NCBI RefSeq assembly: GCF_025766255.1 | Contig: NW_026516666.1 | Location: 310,001 to 374,000, forward strand | Reading direction: 5' to 3' | Length of the DNA stretch: 64,000 nucleotides | DNA from: Zychaea mexicana | Lineage: Eukaryota; Mucoromycota; Mucoromycetes; Mucorales; Lichtheimiaceae | In this document: piece after piece, positions 33,042 to 43,918 of the stretch | How positions within the stretch are numbered: the first letter of the stretch is position 1 | How the letters are laid out: every line of letters begins with the position of its first letter | Program-made: the position numbers and the translations under genes | The notes under the pieces: model-generated | Database searches by the model: none | What the model saw: the letters and a program-made list of their open reading frames with translations, nothing else | What the model was told of the DNA's origin: nothing

Positions 33042-34275
33042 TTAGTTCTTCCTTGATCCGCTGATGTATATAGACCAGCAAGCACCTGCTAATGCCATTG
33101 CAGTCCCAAAAATGTTCTACAATCATCATTTGAGTCACACATACCAAAGAGTGTTCATTTTCACGCCACCACCGAGAATGGCTTTTTTGAATAACTAATA
33201 AGAAGACTGGAAACTTACCATTTTCGATAGCGGATTGCCAAGGATCGCCGCTGCAAGAACGGTCTGCAGGCATACTTTGACTCCTGCCGCCGATGTTTGC
33301 ATAATGGGCGATGACAGTTTTATCAGAACGACTGTGAGTAATTGCAATCCAAGGCCAATTGATCCGGTAAGTACCTAAAAATGTTCCGGTTTATTAAGTC
33401 CTTTATTCCTTTAATGTTGTTGTTTCTCCAACCATCTACATCTACCACCATGACAACAGAAAGATCAAACTAACCATTTGGAACCAAAACCCTAATTCGT
33501 CTATAAAAGCCGGTACCGGACCAGGCCAAGTATGCCAGTTATAAATGCTAAATGGGATCATGACTAGAAAACCCCATCCAGAATTATGCCGTAATAGTGT
33601 CCTACAAACGATACACTTCCTTTTTTAATACGTTGGATGGATAAAAAAACGAGAGAACATAGCAATATGCGTTACCATGGATCCATTGTCGATGTCAGGC
33701 ATTTTTTAGCAAGAACACCATAGAGGGCCAAAAAGAAAGAGTTGGCAATACCCAGCCATGTACCGCGCCAAGACGTTATACCGAACCCTTCCGCAGAAAA
33801 ACAAGATAGCCAGAACCCAACATAATACAAAACACAAGCAGCTACGGTTCCAATCGCTGGCGTCGTTTGCGGAATCAACAAGATATGAGTCAAAACGAGA
33901 CTAAAAGGGAGTGCGAGTGCTGTAAAAACGTGGTAGGCGTTGATGGGGACATGAGTAAGAAACAGCGGATTCACCACAAGCCATCCTATATAAGCGGCAG
34001 TTGCGGGAACCAGTAGTTTCACTGTCGCTGCTTTTGCTGTTGTTGTTGGTGTAGTAGATGTTTGTGGCACTGATGACAGTGCAAATGAAGAAAGTGATGC
34101 AAGAGGTGTTTTTGTGATTAGCCAAGCAATGGCAAGTTGAATGCAGTTGACGACATGGGGAAAAGGAAATTTGTATTCGGTCCGTGTATATAGAAACGAC
34201 ACGAGAAAACTGGCGAATAATGAAGCGGCAACGTAGGCAACGAGGTAGTCGAGACGCGTGGAAGAAGAAGAAGAA

Positions 34276-34307
<32 letters not shown>

Positions 34308-34346
34308 AAGGGGTCGTTTCGCTGTTGTGGCAGGGAACGGCAGCAT
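33042..34346 (-). CDS. GDP-fucose-type nucleotide-sugar transporter (SLC35C/DMT)
   Basis: Predicted Golgi antiporter that brings a GDP-sugar into the lumen. Four exons on the minus strand, 33676-34346, 33475-33601, 33219-33374 and 33042-33116, give 342 residues, the usual family size. About ten membrane segments are expected. Diagnostic similarity to the GDP-fucose branch is seen in NPLFLTHVPINAYHVFTAL, in GFWLSCFSAEGFGITSWRGT (matching the EG..SW.GT pattern), and in LTGSIGLGLQLLTVVLIKLSSP with QTVLAAAILGNPLS. The start was placed at MLPFPATTAKRPLP (34346); the open frame upstream to 34505 is Cys/His-rich and probably leader. A run of about fifteen Ser follows the start. Exon 1 reads into a stop if the first intron is ignored. 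The sugar is inferred from family resemblance. Confidence 0.9.
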
Positions 34347-34866
34347 CTGCCCGGGAAAGGCGGCTCTCTGTCTCTCTGGGTTTTTGATTTTGGGGTTGTA
34401 GGTGATGTGCCTGTGAAACGCAAAAAAAGAAAAACTCCTGCAGAATGGAGTTTCACTATTACTGTGCTGCTGCTGATGATGATGGCATCTACGTAATACA
34501 CACACACAAACCCCAAGGAGGTGTGAAGTGAGTGCATATATGCTTCTCTGGTGTTCTCCGGACCCACCAGCTAACTATGTGCTGCTGCTGCTGCTGCTGC
34601 TGCTGCTGTGTACACATACAAGCATACAGAGAGCATACACAGACGCATGATGGTTATACAATGCACGTGTCCTGGTCATAAAGCACTCTCCAGTCCTGTC
34701 TAGTCTTTTTTCGCCTTTTCTTTTTCCGTATCTTTACACTTTTATTTCCTCGATGGGTAAGATATCATGATACTTCTTTTCCAAAACGAAAAAGTTTTAT
34801 TTCTTATATACACTGTACTCATGCGCTTCTCGCCCACTTCCGGGTTGACTGGTATATGTATGATCT
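34347..34866. other. Divergent promoter region with (CTG)n run
   Basis: About 520 bp between the start codons of the transporter (minus) and the RPEL gene (plus). It contains a (GCT/CTG) run of about nine units at 34581-34608. Confidence 0.6.
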
Positions 34867-35952
34867 ATGTCAGCTGCTACTGAAAACAAACTCGACAGCT
34901 TCTTGTCCCACCGTCCTGAAGCCCAGGAACTCGTCGAGAGAGGCATCATGAAGGGTATGTATACGTAATAGTAGTGTAGCTGTTGTTGCTGGCGTACAAC
35001 GAGCAAATATGATGTAAGCAGTAGCATCGACGTATGAAATGAACGGTGTACCTTATTCCACTGTTACTATCCTCTAATAGATCCCAAGGTTGCACCTGCC
35101 CTTCAACAACATATGGAGGAGCTTAACAAGGCCAAAATCCAAGACTCGCTTCGCCACAAAATCGACCATCGTCCCACACGCGAAGAGCTTGTTGATCAGA
35201 AAATCCTTGGTAAGATCACATCATCGTTACTGGCTCATAATAACGGGGGGTGGGGCGTGGCCGTTTGCTATTGTTAAAGAGAGAGAGAGAGAGAAAAAGC
35301 CGGGCTGTGTATAATATGGGTGACGACTGCACTTGGGCTGTTATTTACAACTCAAAAATGCATAAATAACAGAGCCTACGATGGGACCTGCGTTTCAAAA
35401 GATGCAGGATACTTTGGAGAACAAGATCGGTGACAGACCTGAGCCAGAGAAGCTTGTTGAAAAGGGCATCTTGTCAGGTAAAGTCCATGCGCATTCACAC
35501 GACTGTGTGTGCCCATTGCGTAAAGAGAGAAAAAAAGCGTGATGGCGTGGATGGGGTTGATATTAATTCGTTGGATTTTATTTGCCAGACGTCCCCAATA
35601 AGGAATAGGCTGGAAATGAAAGGCTCAACACTCCCCCCCCCTCGCACATATCACACGCACCACACCCTCCCCTTCTTTGGCTGGCGGTCTGGAAGAGGTC
35701 TTTTGTTTTCCTTTTTGATCTCGAATAAAAACAATCTGCTATATCCCTCGCCCTCTCACTTACTTCTTCTCTCTAAACTCTATAATCAAGATTATTCAAT
35801 ATGTAATGTGTGCTGCCCCATATACTGATGTGTGTGATTTCAACTTGAAAGGGGTGAGGGAAAGGTCGACGATGACACCACCACCACCACTACTACTACT
35901 ACTACTACTGCTCCTGCACAACTACAATCGCCTCGATGTTCAGCATATATAA
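34867..35952 (+). CDS. RPEL-repeat protein
   Basis: A small protein built from three RPEL motifs, which in animals bind G-actin; the fungal role is not established. Supported exons are 34867-34954, 35081-35209 and 35373-35477, all phase 1. Motifs are SHRPEAQELVERGIM (exon 1), DHRPTREELVDQKIL (exon 2) and GDRPEPEKLVEKGIL (exon 3), each ending one or two codons before a phase-1 intron. Linkers carry PALQQHMEELNKAKIQDSLR and PAFQKMQDTLENKI, predicted helical. The C-terminus is uncertain: an acceptor at 35851 gives a fourth exon 35852-35952 and 140 residues with a Leu-run, while the neighbouring frame there reads VDDD followed by a Thr run and looks more protein-like but cannot be reached in phase. 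Reading through the third intron stops at about 35541. Confidence 0.85.
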
Positions 35953-36093
35953 GAGCATTTCTCGTCTACAACGCCATAACAATAAGGAATTGTGTACAGA
36001 AATTAAAAGTGTATATCATTTGTGGACCACTGTTATTAGAGGGCAGTGTACTAGGTTCTTTAATCCTTCTTGCACTCCTTGCTAGCTGTTTGT

Positions 36094-36432
36094 TTACGAA
36101 ATAATACATTGCATATGCTTGACTTGAGCTCCTTCTGCACCCGGTTCTCTTGGTCGGGTCCATCGTGGTTTGCCTTGAACGTATTTTGGTGGTGGAGGTT
36201 TTGGAGCTTCTGGTGGCGGGCCAGCATCGGCTCCCGGAGGAGCAGTCTGTGGTGGTGGACCGCTTGCTGGAGTAGGAGAACCCGCTTGAATAAGTCCTGG
36301 AACCATCGCCATACCCGCAGGCTGTGCTCCGTTGGGGGCCCCTGCTGGTCCAGCAGCGCCAGCAGGAGCTTCAGGTATTGCTGATGCTGACATTGGTGGA
36401 TAGAAAATAAAATTGTTCATATAAGGATTCAT
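36094..36432 (-). CDS. Pro/Ala-rich small protein with PPxY motif
   Basis: A 112-residue frame starting MNPYMNNFIFYPPM. It is dominated by Ala, Gly and Pro (AGAAGPAGAPNGAQPAG, then PPPQTAPPGADAGPPPEAP) and contains PPPPKY, a PPxY motif able to bind WW domains, followed by a basic stretch (GKPRWTRPREPG). The GC-rich, codon-biased composition argues for a real gene. The end is uncertain: a different frame at about 36064-36150 continues with Lys-rich sequence, so a small unseen intron near the basic stretch is possible. No domain recognised. Confidence 0.5.
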   Translation of the reverse strand: MNPYMNNFIFYPPMSASAIPEAPAGAAGPAGAPNGAQPAGMAMVPGLIQAGSPTPASGPPPQTAPPGADAGPPPEAPKPPPPKYVQGKPRWTRPREPGAEGAQVKHMQCIIS

Positions 36433-37131
36433 GATGGTAAGCAATAAATGTTGTATGGAAGAAGGTGTAGCCGTAGCAGCAACAAGTAGCAGAAATCGCG
36501 ATAGTAGTATAGAAAGAAGAAACGAAAAAAAATAGCCTTTCAGAATTCGTACACAACAACAACAATTGCTCCATTTTTATAATGCTCACGGCCACCCATT
36601 CGTAGTAACAACACGTACCTAGTAGTAGCAGTGGTAGCAGTAGTGGTACATAGCACCAAAGGGAGCTTGGCGAATGACTAACCGTTCCGAAACTTATCGC
36701 ACCCCCTCCTTTTTTTCCTTCTTGTTCGTTTTTTCGCACAGACCCACAGAGACATCGTACATGTCTAGATTGATTAGGAGTCCTGCCTCCCCCCCCATCT
36801 TCTCATTCTCTCTCATCTCATGTTTATTTAGTACGTCTAAACAACATCCAAGCCCATATAACAAATAACAGCACATCATTTGTCAAATCTTGTTGCTTAC
36901 CAGCTGACTCTACTCTGTACATGATCATGACATACCGCCTCTGAGTGACTAGCTACTGCGGTTCTAACTTTTCATGTGTTGTGGGCCACTGTGCTGTAGA
37001 GTATAAAGTGCACATAAAAGAAAAGCACCAATGACAATTGGGTTATGGTAATAGTACACGAACAATAGGCTTATGACGATCTTTATTTGAAAAAAAAAAC
37101 AACACGAATCGTTATGATCATGCAAGATATA
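36433..37131. other. Intergenic, nothing recognised
   Basis: Promoter-like pyrimidine stretches lie at about 36690-36830, but no gene, RNA or repeat is supported. Confidence 0.4.
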
Positions 37132-38031
37132 TCACATTATAGTGCACCGATCGCCTTCTATCTGACGCGGATTATACATGGTAGCATCTACCGTCCGATG
37201 CTTGTGCTTGGAGAATGGTGAATTTTGAGGGCTGGCAACATTGGGACTAGCTCCTGGCTGTGGTTGCTCTGATGGCGTTTGTTGTTGCTGTTGTGGTGGA
37301 CAATAATATAAATAACCGCCAGCTGGGATTTGGGGTAAGCTGAACGGTGGTGGAGGTGGGGGTGCTTCTTGTTGCTGTTGTGATGATAAAGGTGGCGCGG
37401 GCGTAGTTGGTGCGCTGTTTGGATAACCACCGGGCATGTTACTACCATGATGATGATTGTTGTTCGCAGCAGAAACTTCGTAGCTCGGTGGTGGCGCTGG
37501 CGTTGACCGCGAGTTTGGCGGTGGTACAGAAGACGGTCGTCGTTGGTTTCGATACTGTTTCGCCTCGCGGGGACTCCAGAAACTAGGGGTCTTTGGTATC
37601 AGGGACTTTTTGGCCAATGCCGCAAACGATTTTTTCTTTTTCAGTTTTGGGTTTCTCTGCTGAGCAAGCGCGCCAGATTGATCTGCCGTAAATGCCGTGA
37701 TAGACGAATAAGCATCGTCATTGTCGTCATAATAGTGGTGCTCATATCGTTGCTGTTGCTGGTGTGGCATGACAACGGATGCATTGGATGATGGGTGTTC
37801 TTGTTGATATTGATGTTGTAGTCCGCTCAAAAGGGCTGCTGTTGGTGGCGCATAGTACGACTGTTGTTGCTGCTGCTGCTGCAATAAAGGAGAAGGCGGT
37901 ACACCATTGTTGCCGATATTGTGATACGATTGCATGGCAGCTGCAGGTGCTGGCTGTTGTTGTTGCTGTTGTTGCCAGTATGATGTGAGCAACTGTTGTC
38001 GCAGCATATCAACTTTCTGTTGTTCATTCAT
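37132..38031 (-). CDS. Gln/Pro-rich protein with C-terminal CAAX box
   Basis: A single-exon, 299-residue protein of unknown function and mostly disordered composition. Residues 1-60 are Gln-rich with several poly-Gln runs. A basic block with KLKKKKSFAALAKKSLIPK lies at about 128-146. The second half is Pro-rich with PPPSYEV (a PPxY motif at about 181) and poly-Pro. The last four residues are CTIM, a canonical CaaX box; Met at the end favours farnesylation. The basic region and the lipid would together suit plasma-membrane anchoring. Triplet runs cause the many shadow frames on the other strand. No domain is recognised; prenylation is inference from the motif. Confidence 0.82.
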   Translation of the reverse strand: MNEQQKVDMLRQQLLTSYWQQQQQQQPAPAAAMQSYHNIGNNGVPPSPLLQQQQQQQSYYAPPTAALLSGLQHQYQQEHPSSNASVVMPHQQQQRYEHHYYDDNDDAYSSITAFTADQSGALAQQRNPKLKKKKSFAALAKKSLIPKTPSFWSPREAKQYRNQRRPSSVPPPNSRSTPAPPPSYEVSAANNNHHHGSNMPGGYPNSAPTTPAPPLSSQQQQEAPPPPPPFSLPQIPAGGYLYYCPPQQQQQTPSEQPQPGASPNVASPQNSPFSKHKHRTVDATMYNPRQIEGDRCTIM

Positions 38032-38645
38032 TGTGTTATCTGTTACAATGAAAAAGAGAGAAATCGGAGAGGAGACGAGCAGCTTTATATATAGGAGGAA
38101 TACTTCCCCGGTAAACTGTTATCGGTTTTGTAAAGGCTTCTATCCAAAAACGGAGTGCTTGTAAACAACACCTATGTTTTTGGGCGATCTTTTTGCCAAG
38201 ACCATTTGCCCAGCTTTTGAATTTCTCGCATGTTTAGGCTTATTTTTGCCCAGAACTGAGCCGGTGCATATTACTTTTTTATTTTTTTTTCGTGTATGCT
38301 TGAAGAGTATCACTACTATTGAGGAGAGCTGCATGTAGTTCGGATTAGGAAAGCGCGTGTTTTGACGGTGTAATTCTGTCGTTGTCGCAATAAGCCCCAC
38401 CAGCTCTAGACCTTTTCCTTTCAAGATACTTGACTGTTTTCAGCGTGCTATGTCGAAGATGGGGGGGGGGTAACTTGTTGGAATATATTTGATTACATCT
38501 AGCACTAGCAAAGAAGAAGAGGGATGGTTTCTGTATGCACCGACATGGTAAGTAGTAGCTAAAAGACAATACACATGAAAACACTTGTTTCTTCTCGTTT
38601 GCACTCTCATAAACTGAAAGACAAGTAAATTGATTACCAGTAGGA
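38032..38645. other. Intergenic spacer
   Basis: About 600 bp between two minus-strand genes, containing a G10 run at about 38460-38470. The promoter of the CAAX protein lies here; no gene is supported. Confidence 0.5.
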
Positions 38646-39803
38646 TCATATGCCTAAATCCTTTTCAACCATTTTCAAGTAATCCAACGCGTTTGGCCAG
38701 CTTTGTTTCCGAGCAGGAGGGTGAGGAGGCGTGGGAGAAGACTCGTGGATCTTATTGCGTGGGCGTTTTATACCCCTCGACGGCGCAGTAGTGAAGCTGG
38801 TTTCAACAGCGTCATCAACTGGTTTTGGTGCTTGACGAACAAAGCTCAAGTCCCCAAAGTATGATCCACAGACACGAGTGCGTTGTTGTAAACATAGTAA
38901 GGGCTGTCCAACAAACTTGAACAGTGCGCTATTTGGCTTAATGTTGCATGCAGGATTACGCTGCTTGGCAGCCAAGTATTGCACGGGTTGTCGCTCGTTG
39001 CCAACTTTTTTACCGTATATACGAGACCATGTAATTAACAAAGGAGTGGGGTTGTCGTCGGCAACATACAGAGGCTTGTGCTTTCGTATGGGTGTAGATA
39101 TTGCCATCTGTGGCCTCAATGAGGGTGGTGGGGATACTGCATAAAGCACCTCGTATTGATATCGTTTCATAAACTGGATAGCGACATCGGTCACATCAGT
39201 ATATGATAAATCAACAGCTTGAAGCGTTGTGATTTTGACCAAGTGCTTCAGGCACCTATCCGATAAAGTGTTTGCAGAAAGCCCAAGTATTTGAAGATGA
39301 TCTAATCCATGAAGTTTAATGTTGTTGTTGCTGTCTGTTGCTGATGATGTTGATGATGATGATGATGTTGACGACGACGACGACGCCAAGTCTGTCATGC
39401 GCGCCAGATGTGATACACCCACGTCTGTGATTTCGGTACGCGTCAAATCAAGCACTCGCAAGTTGACACATGGTTTGAGTAAGATTATAGCACTGTCATT
39501 GATACCGCTAACGCATGACAAGTTGAGATGAGTGATGAATCGAGGTATCAACTGCGTGGCTTCTCGCAGCGAAAGCATGTCGCGTCCGACTAAGCTGACG
39601 GCGCCAAGATGTTCAGGAAAACGGGCGCCATGAGCAGCACCAATCCTTTCATAAATGACTGACGACTTGTTGCGCGATTCTTTTTCACCGATTGCACGAA
39701 CAATGTCCAGTACAAACGGATCAAGTGGAATGTTGCTCCAGTCAGTAATGTACTCGGCGTGATCAGCAACTGTTTCTAAGCAGATTGTATAAAGTGTCTG
39801 CAT
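38646..39803 (-). CDS. Leucine-rich repeat protein (AMN1-like repeats)
   Basis: A 385-residue, single-exon protein starting MQTLYTICLETVADHAEYI. Residues about 80-230 form leucine-rich repeats of the cysteine-containing type seen in F-box adaptors (ITHLNLSCVSGINDSAIILL, LRVLDLTRTEITDVGVSHL, LQAVDLSYTDVTDVAIQFM), interrupted by a Ser/Thr/Asn run. No F-box is visible. The C-terminal half is basic and probably disordered, with RGIKRPRNK as a possible nuclear signal. The open frame extends upstream to 40058, but that part is low-complexity and lies over the promoter, so the start at 39803 is preferred. The 5' half and promoter of this gene have a decayed second copy at 53455-54390. Confidence 0.82.
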   Translation of the reverse strand: MQTLYTICLETVADHAEYITDWSNIPLDPFVLDIVRAIGEKESRNKSSVIYERIGAAHGARFPEHLGAVSLVGRDMLSLREATQLIPRFITHLNLSCVSGINDSAIILLKPCVNLRVLDLTRTEITDVGVSHLARMTDLASSSSSTSSSSSTSSATDSNNNIKLHGLDHLQILGLSANTLSDRCLKHLVKITTLQAVDLSYTDVTDVAIQFMKRYQYEVLYAVSPPPSLRPQMAISTPIRKHKPLYVADDNPTPLLITWSRIYGKKVGNERQPVQYLAAKQRNPACNIKPNSALFKFVGQPLLCLQQRTRVCGSYFGDLSFVRQAPKPVDDAVETSFTTAPSRGIKRPRNKIHESSPTPPHPPARKQSWPNALDYLKMVEKDLGI

Positions 39804-41952
39804 AAAAGAAACAACTGGGGCAGGAGAGAAAGAGAAAGAACACGGTGGGGGGGGGGTGGGGAGTACAAAGTTTGTTTTTGAGAGAACGCAGGTACGCAGT
39901 ATGACAATTCTGTGCAGGGGAGGGCGGGGGGGAAAAAGACAGATGGATGTAACGGTGTCACAGCTTTGCTTGGAAGAGAAAAAGAGAGAGAAGAGGTGGG
40001 GGCTTCGAGCAGTTTTTTTTTTTCGAGCAGTGACTCCCAGAAAAAATGATCGGAGCACCAGCGTCGTGCAAAAGTAAAAATTGGTTAAGGCGTAAAAGAG
40101 GAAATCATCTAACCATCTCCGCTCTTCAACAACACCGTCCTACCATATCATCGTTCTGGTATTTCAAAGACTTCCACGGTGTGTAAATCCGCAGTGTCAT
40201 AAACGCGCTTCTTGTAGTAGTAGTAGTAGTAGTAGTAGCAGCAGATAATGTCGAGTTCTTGAGAAAAGAAATGAGTGTTTGTTCGGTGAGCAAAGATAAA
40301 GCGATCACGCCCGTCCTTTATAGTAACTTTATCTATGATGACGTGTGTGCGTCCTCTAGCTATATATATTCATAGAGCTCCATGAGAGGACCCAAGATTG
40401 ATATTGTTTATGTGTTCTATTAAACAGTTAGGAGACACACATCACACACAAGTTGTAACAATGGAAACTACTAGTTCTTGGCTCATGTTTTCCATTCTTT
40501 CTCGCGCGCAAGTTATCAATATCACACGGATACGCCAAAGATGCGCACGTGCGGTTCACTGACTATAATCATACAACGCCGGTAACCTTTCTTGGACTAG
40601 AATACTATTACTGTCCGTCCACTTACCCAAAGTGTCAAAAACGGATTGAAGACGGTACACACAGCACGTCACTTTGTCAGCATCGTTGCAGCAAGTTCTT
40701 GATATAGGCGCCATTCATACGCCGCGCCTTTAAACTAGGATTGGTAAGCGGATGAGGGTTATCTTTTTATGAAAAGTCACCCATCATCAGTTTGGATACA
40801 CTCTGCCACGATTCGTAAAATACGTCACATTGTCTACACTGCTGCGTTTTGAAAGTATTTCTGCCACTGTTCCTGCGTTTTTGTTGTAACCCATGTTTAT
40901 GATAGTTCGCAGACTGTGAGTACGTGTCTCGCTCCATATAATGCTTCTGATTGCAAGTATACATTATCATGCGTAGCGCGTAAGTTGCGTTATTTGCTAG
41001 ATGATGATGTTTATCAATGGCCCGATTAGTATCGTTCAGAGAAGAGCGAGATATGACTAGTGTAGCGATTGTACATGTTATTTTGAAATGTAGAAGATTT
41101 TCAATATACCCATTCTTTTAAGTATTTCAAAAACAGGCAAAAAAAGCCTGATCGTCTTTGTACTTGATGATAGTCAATTGCTTTTGCTTGGTTTGATGTA
41201 GGCGAAATGACGCGTTGCAATCCAAGCCGGCTGCTGTTGCCGTTGACCGTAAATTCTTCCGTGTATGCATATTGCTGTCCGGTGCTCTTTTGGCGCCAAC
41301 TGTCAGAGACGCGTAAGCATGCCGCTTCTTGTTTATGGGTAGCAGCAGGATCACATTGTATACACATGTAGTTGGAAGTCTACCCACACTCTGGACAAGA
41401 AGCAAGTGAACTACATGCAACGCCTGTTCTTTAAAACATAAAAAGCTCACTCATAAAAACTTGTCTAGAAGATATTAGAAGTTTAAACAGTCGTCGATCT
41501 TATTCTTAAGCCTTTACTATTAAAAACAAGCATAAATCATGAGTCATATTTTTAAAGATACGGCCTTGTACTCTTGGCTAGTCTATATGTCGAGAGTATC
41601 TTATCATTATGTTACTGCAGGTCCAACCTCCGTTTGCATGAACGGAGCTTTCATTGGACAAAAGATATCATCGCCGCGCAAAAAGAAAAAAAGGCTCCAT
41701 TTCGCCTTGTAATGTGAAGAACTCAATGAGCTGCTAAATATGTACCGGTGACTAGCTTACTTCACGTATACAGCATAGACAAGGGAGCTCAGTGTCGCAA
41801 AATAGCTCTTACAGAGAACACATTAGGGAGGGTGAGGTAATGGTAATGCGCAAGAAAGAAAGGGTTGAAGCTCCGTCTGCCCAAACAGCGGGGCAATAAA
41901 TTTCGAGATTGACGCGTGCCTCTTTTTTTTTCTTCTTTAGCTCGCTACCATA
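39804..41952. other. Intergenic, with part of a duplicated segment
   Basis: 39804-40330 is the 5' flank of the LRR gene and matches 53910-54390; it holds a (GTA)n run at about 40216-40240. A weak RPA-like fragment follows at 40530-40707. From 40740 to 41940 no gene is supported; the frames at 41101-41450 on minus have no recognisable content. Confidence 0.5.
40530..40707 (+). pseudogene. Fragment resembling the RPA large-subunit zinc ribbon
   Basis: The plus frame ending at a stop near 40707 contains YYYCPSTYPKCQKRIEDGT followed by LCQHRC. Spacing and order resemble the C-terminal zinc ribbon of replication protein A1 (YPAC..C.KK....G..C..C). It aligns with 54660-54914 (YYPSTRNYQKCHKRIKDGT). 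Nothing else of RPA1 is seen next to it, so this is a relic at best. Confidence 0.35.
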
Positions 41953-42609
41953 ATGTTCCCGCCCACAAAGCTACAACTCATTCACAAGGAACCGCAACAG
42001 CAGCAACCCCAACCGCAAAGCATGACTGACAGAGTCTTTAAAAAGCCTGTCAGCCGCTTCAATCGAGCTCGACATGGAGCATTAACGGCATCATTGCAGC
42101 CACCTCCTACATCACTCGCACCCGCAATTACCCCACCACCTGCAGTTCCATCAGCACCTGCAGCTCCCGCAAAGCGTGAGGAGCCCTCGGCTTCCCCAAC
42201 GCCAATCAACACCGTGCTTGGAAAGTTGATGGCAAAGAAAAAAGAACAGGAAAGTGAGCGTAAGCAGTTGCGCATTGAGAAAATACAACAGGTGCAGCAA
42301 CAACGGTTGCATGTCTCGCCACCGCCAATCTCTCCTTCCCCTCCCACACCAACACCACCACCGCAGCAACAGCCTTATTTCGACGAAGATGTTGAAATGG
42401 AGGATGTTCTGCCAGCAGTACCGCCGCAGCAACAACAGAGGGAGGAACATAATGTTCCAAACTTGCTTGATTTCAACGAAGATGTTGAAATGGAAGACGT
42501 TGAGGAGCAGTCGGTGGATACGGAGTGGAAGACCAGTGAAGGAGATGAGATGGAGTGGGAACCCACCCCGCCCCTCAAGGTACTTTACTGGCCGGTTTAT
42601 TCGTGGTAA
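41953..42609 (+). CDS. Pro/Gln-rich acidic-repeat protein, unknown
   Basis: The first exon encodes about 208-218 residues. It starts MFPPTKLQLIHKEP and has Gln/Pro runs, a helical Lys/Glu-rich middle (GKLMAKKKEQESERKQLRIE), and two copies of the acidic motif EDVEMEDV at about residues 144-151 and 175-182. The end is uncertain. A donor at 42579 (AAG|GTACTT) with the acceptor before 42695 would keep an open frame through to about 42885, giving a Lys/His-rich tail (PENPKKKVKKHYKTSEKKAKK and similar) but also a Phe-rich piece from the pyrimidine tract. The acceptor at 42726 instead gives a short basic end. No domain recognised. CT-rich leader just upstream supports the start. Confidence 0.65.
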   Translation: MFPPTKLQLIHKEPQQQQPQPQSMTDRVFKKPVSRFNRARHGALTASLQPPPTSLAPAITPPPAVPSAPAAPAKREEPSASPTPINTVLGKLMAKKKEQESERKQLRIEKIQQVQQQRLHVSPPPISPSPPTPTPPPQQQPYFDEDVEMEDVLPAVPPQQQQREEHNVPNLLDFNEDVEMEDVEEQSVDTEWKTSEGDEMEWEPTPPLKVLYWPVYSW

Positions 42610-42889
42610 AAAAAAAAGTAAGTACTTGACCTTGTTTCATCAGTCTTAGTTAGATTGACGAGTACCTGTTATAAACTAATTGTTGACTCTTTTAGGCTCT
42701 TTTCCTCTTTTCTTTTTTTATTGCAGTGCCGTACGACGAGAAAACACCAGAAAACCCGAAAAAAAAAGTAAAAAAGCATTACAAAACCTCTGAAAAAAAA
42801 GCAAAAAAGCATCACAAAAAACCTCTGAAAAAAAAACCACAAAAGCAAAAACACAAAAACATTTTAAAACATAAAAAATACTGGTAAGC

Positions 42890-43365
42890 TTATCTCTCAC
42901 ACTTAATTTATTGGCTGTGGCGCGTAATAGCGTGTATCATGGTTACTGACTGCGTTTCGTTGACTTTGACAGGTCATTCCCCTTTTGTCCTTTTTACCGT
43001 CACTCTGCCTCCGCCATGATCAAAACTTCCTCCGTTTCCGCCCTATTTATTTGACAAAGCGCCTTCGTGCGCTTTAACTGGACTCCATGCCCAGAATAAG
43101 GTACGTACATCCGACACACTCCGTTGTTACCTGGTATGATTACACGAGATGAATAGCTAATCATTTATTCATTAGACGAGAAGCGTCTTCAAGTGGCAAA
43201 GACAAGTTTTGAAGTTTTGATGGTGTGAGGTATATATTTTTTAAATTTCAATATACCAGAACATCGCTTCATAATGGTTTCCTCACCCTTCACTCTTTGT
43301 ACTCTATATAGGAGCAGCGGTGGCCGACCAGTGTGCGGCGCAGTACGGGCGTCTCAGTAGTTGAT
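42890..43365. other. Stretch between acidic-repeat gene and inverted repeat
   Basis: Contains several splice-like strings (GTAAGC at about 42884, TTGACAG near 42971, GTACGT at about 43100) that could belong to further exons of the preceding gene, but no protein frame can be supported. Confidence 0.3.
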
Positions 43366-43635
43366 TCTCTAAGACACATGGCAAGTGTTCCGGTGATGAG
43401 CATTGGCATTGGCGTTTGTGCTGTATGCATCTCAGCGTGTCTGTGCGGTAAGTGCATGGCAGTGGAGATATTGACGGTGTCATTTGGGAACTGTGTCGTG
43501 CAGGGAGAGTTGAGGGGTGTGAGAACAATGCGGCTTGGATCTGAGGCGGGTGGGGCAGTGGAAAGGAATGTGATCTGGTGTGGTTATCTGCGCTTTGGGA
43601 TGCAACATCATCTGTTTTTGTAGGTAGTCCAAGAA
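43366..43635 (+). repeat. Inverted repeat, left arm (~270 bp)
   Basis: Matches the reverse complement of 43919-44193 with few substitutions and one short indel (CTTTGAACTG present only in the right arm). The arms are about 283 bp apart, so a transcript could fold into a long hairpin. Confidence 0.9.
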
Positions 43636-43918
43636 CAGAAGAACAGCAGAGATATACAAGGCAGTCCTTTGGCGACAATGATGGTATGTACAGACTGATT
43701 TGTTTAGTTGGTAACTATAGAAAAACGTGTGGATCTGTACTATTATCGGTATTACATTCAGAAATCACTAACGATAGATGTTCTGGAAGCATCCCTTGTA
43801 GCGGCTCTTCTTTCTTCGCAGCTGAAGCTCGGGAAAAAAAAGTCGTTATAAGGGATGAGTGTTCTGGCTAGGATGTTCAAGCCATTCTAGCCATGTGTAG
43901 ATTTTTCCCGATTCCCGG

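Noticed and set aside
33672..34567. Upstream extension of the transporter to 34505 and the overlapping minus frame 34118-34567
   Set aside because: The extension is Cys/His-rich and unlike the family; the second frame is an Arg-rich shadow of the Ser run.
39804..40058. Upstream extension of the LRR protein to 40058
   Set aside because: Composition is low complexity and the matching region of the decayed copy does not keep that frame, so it is taken as promoter and leader.
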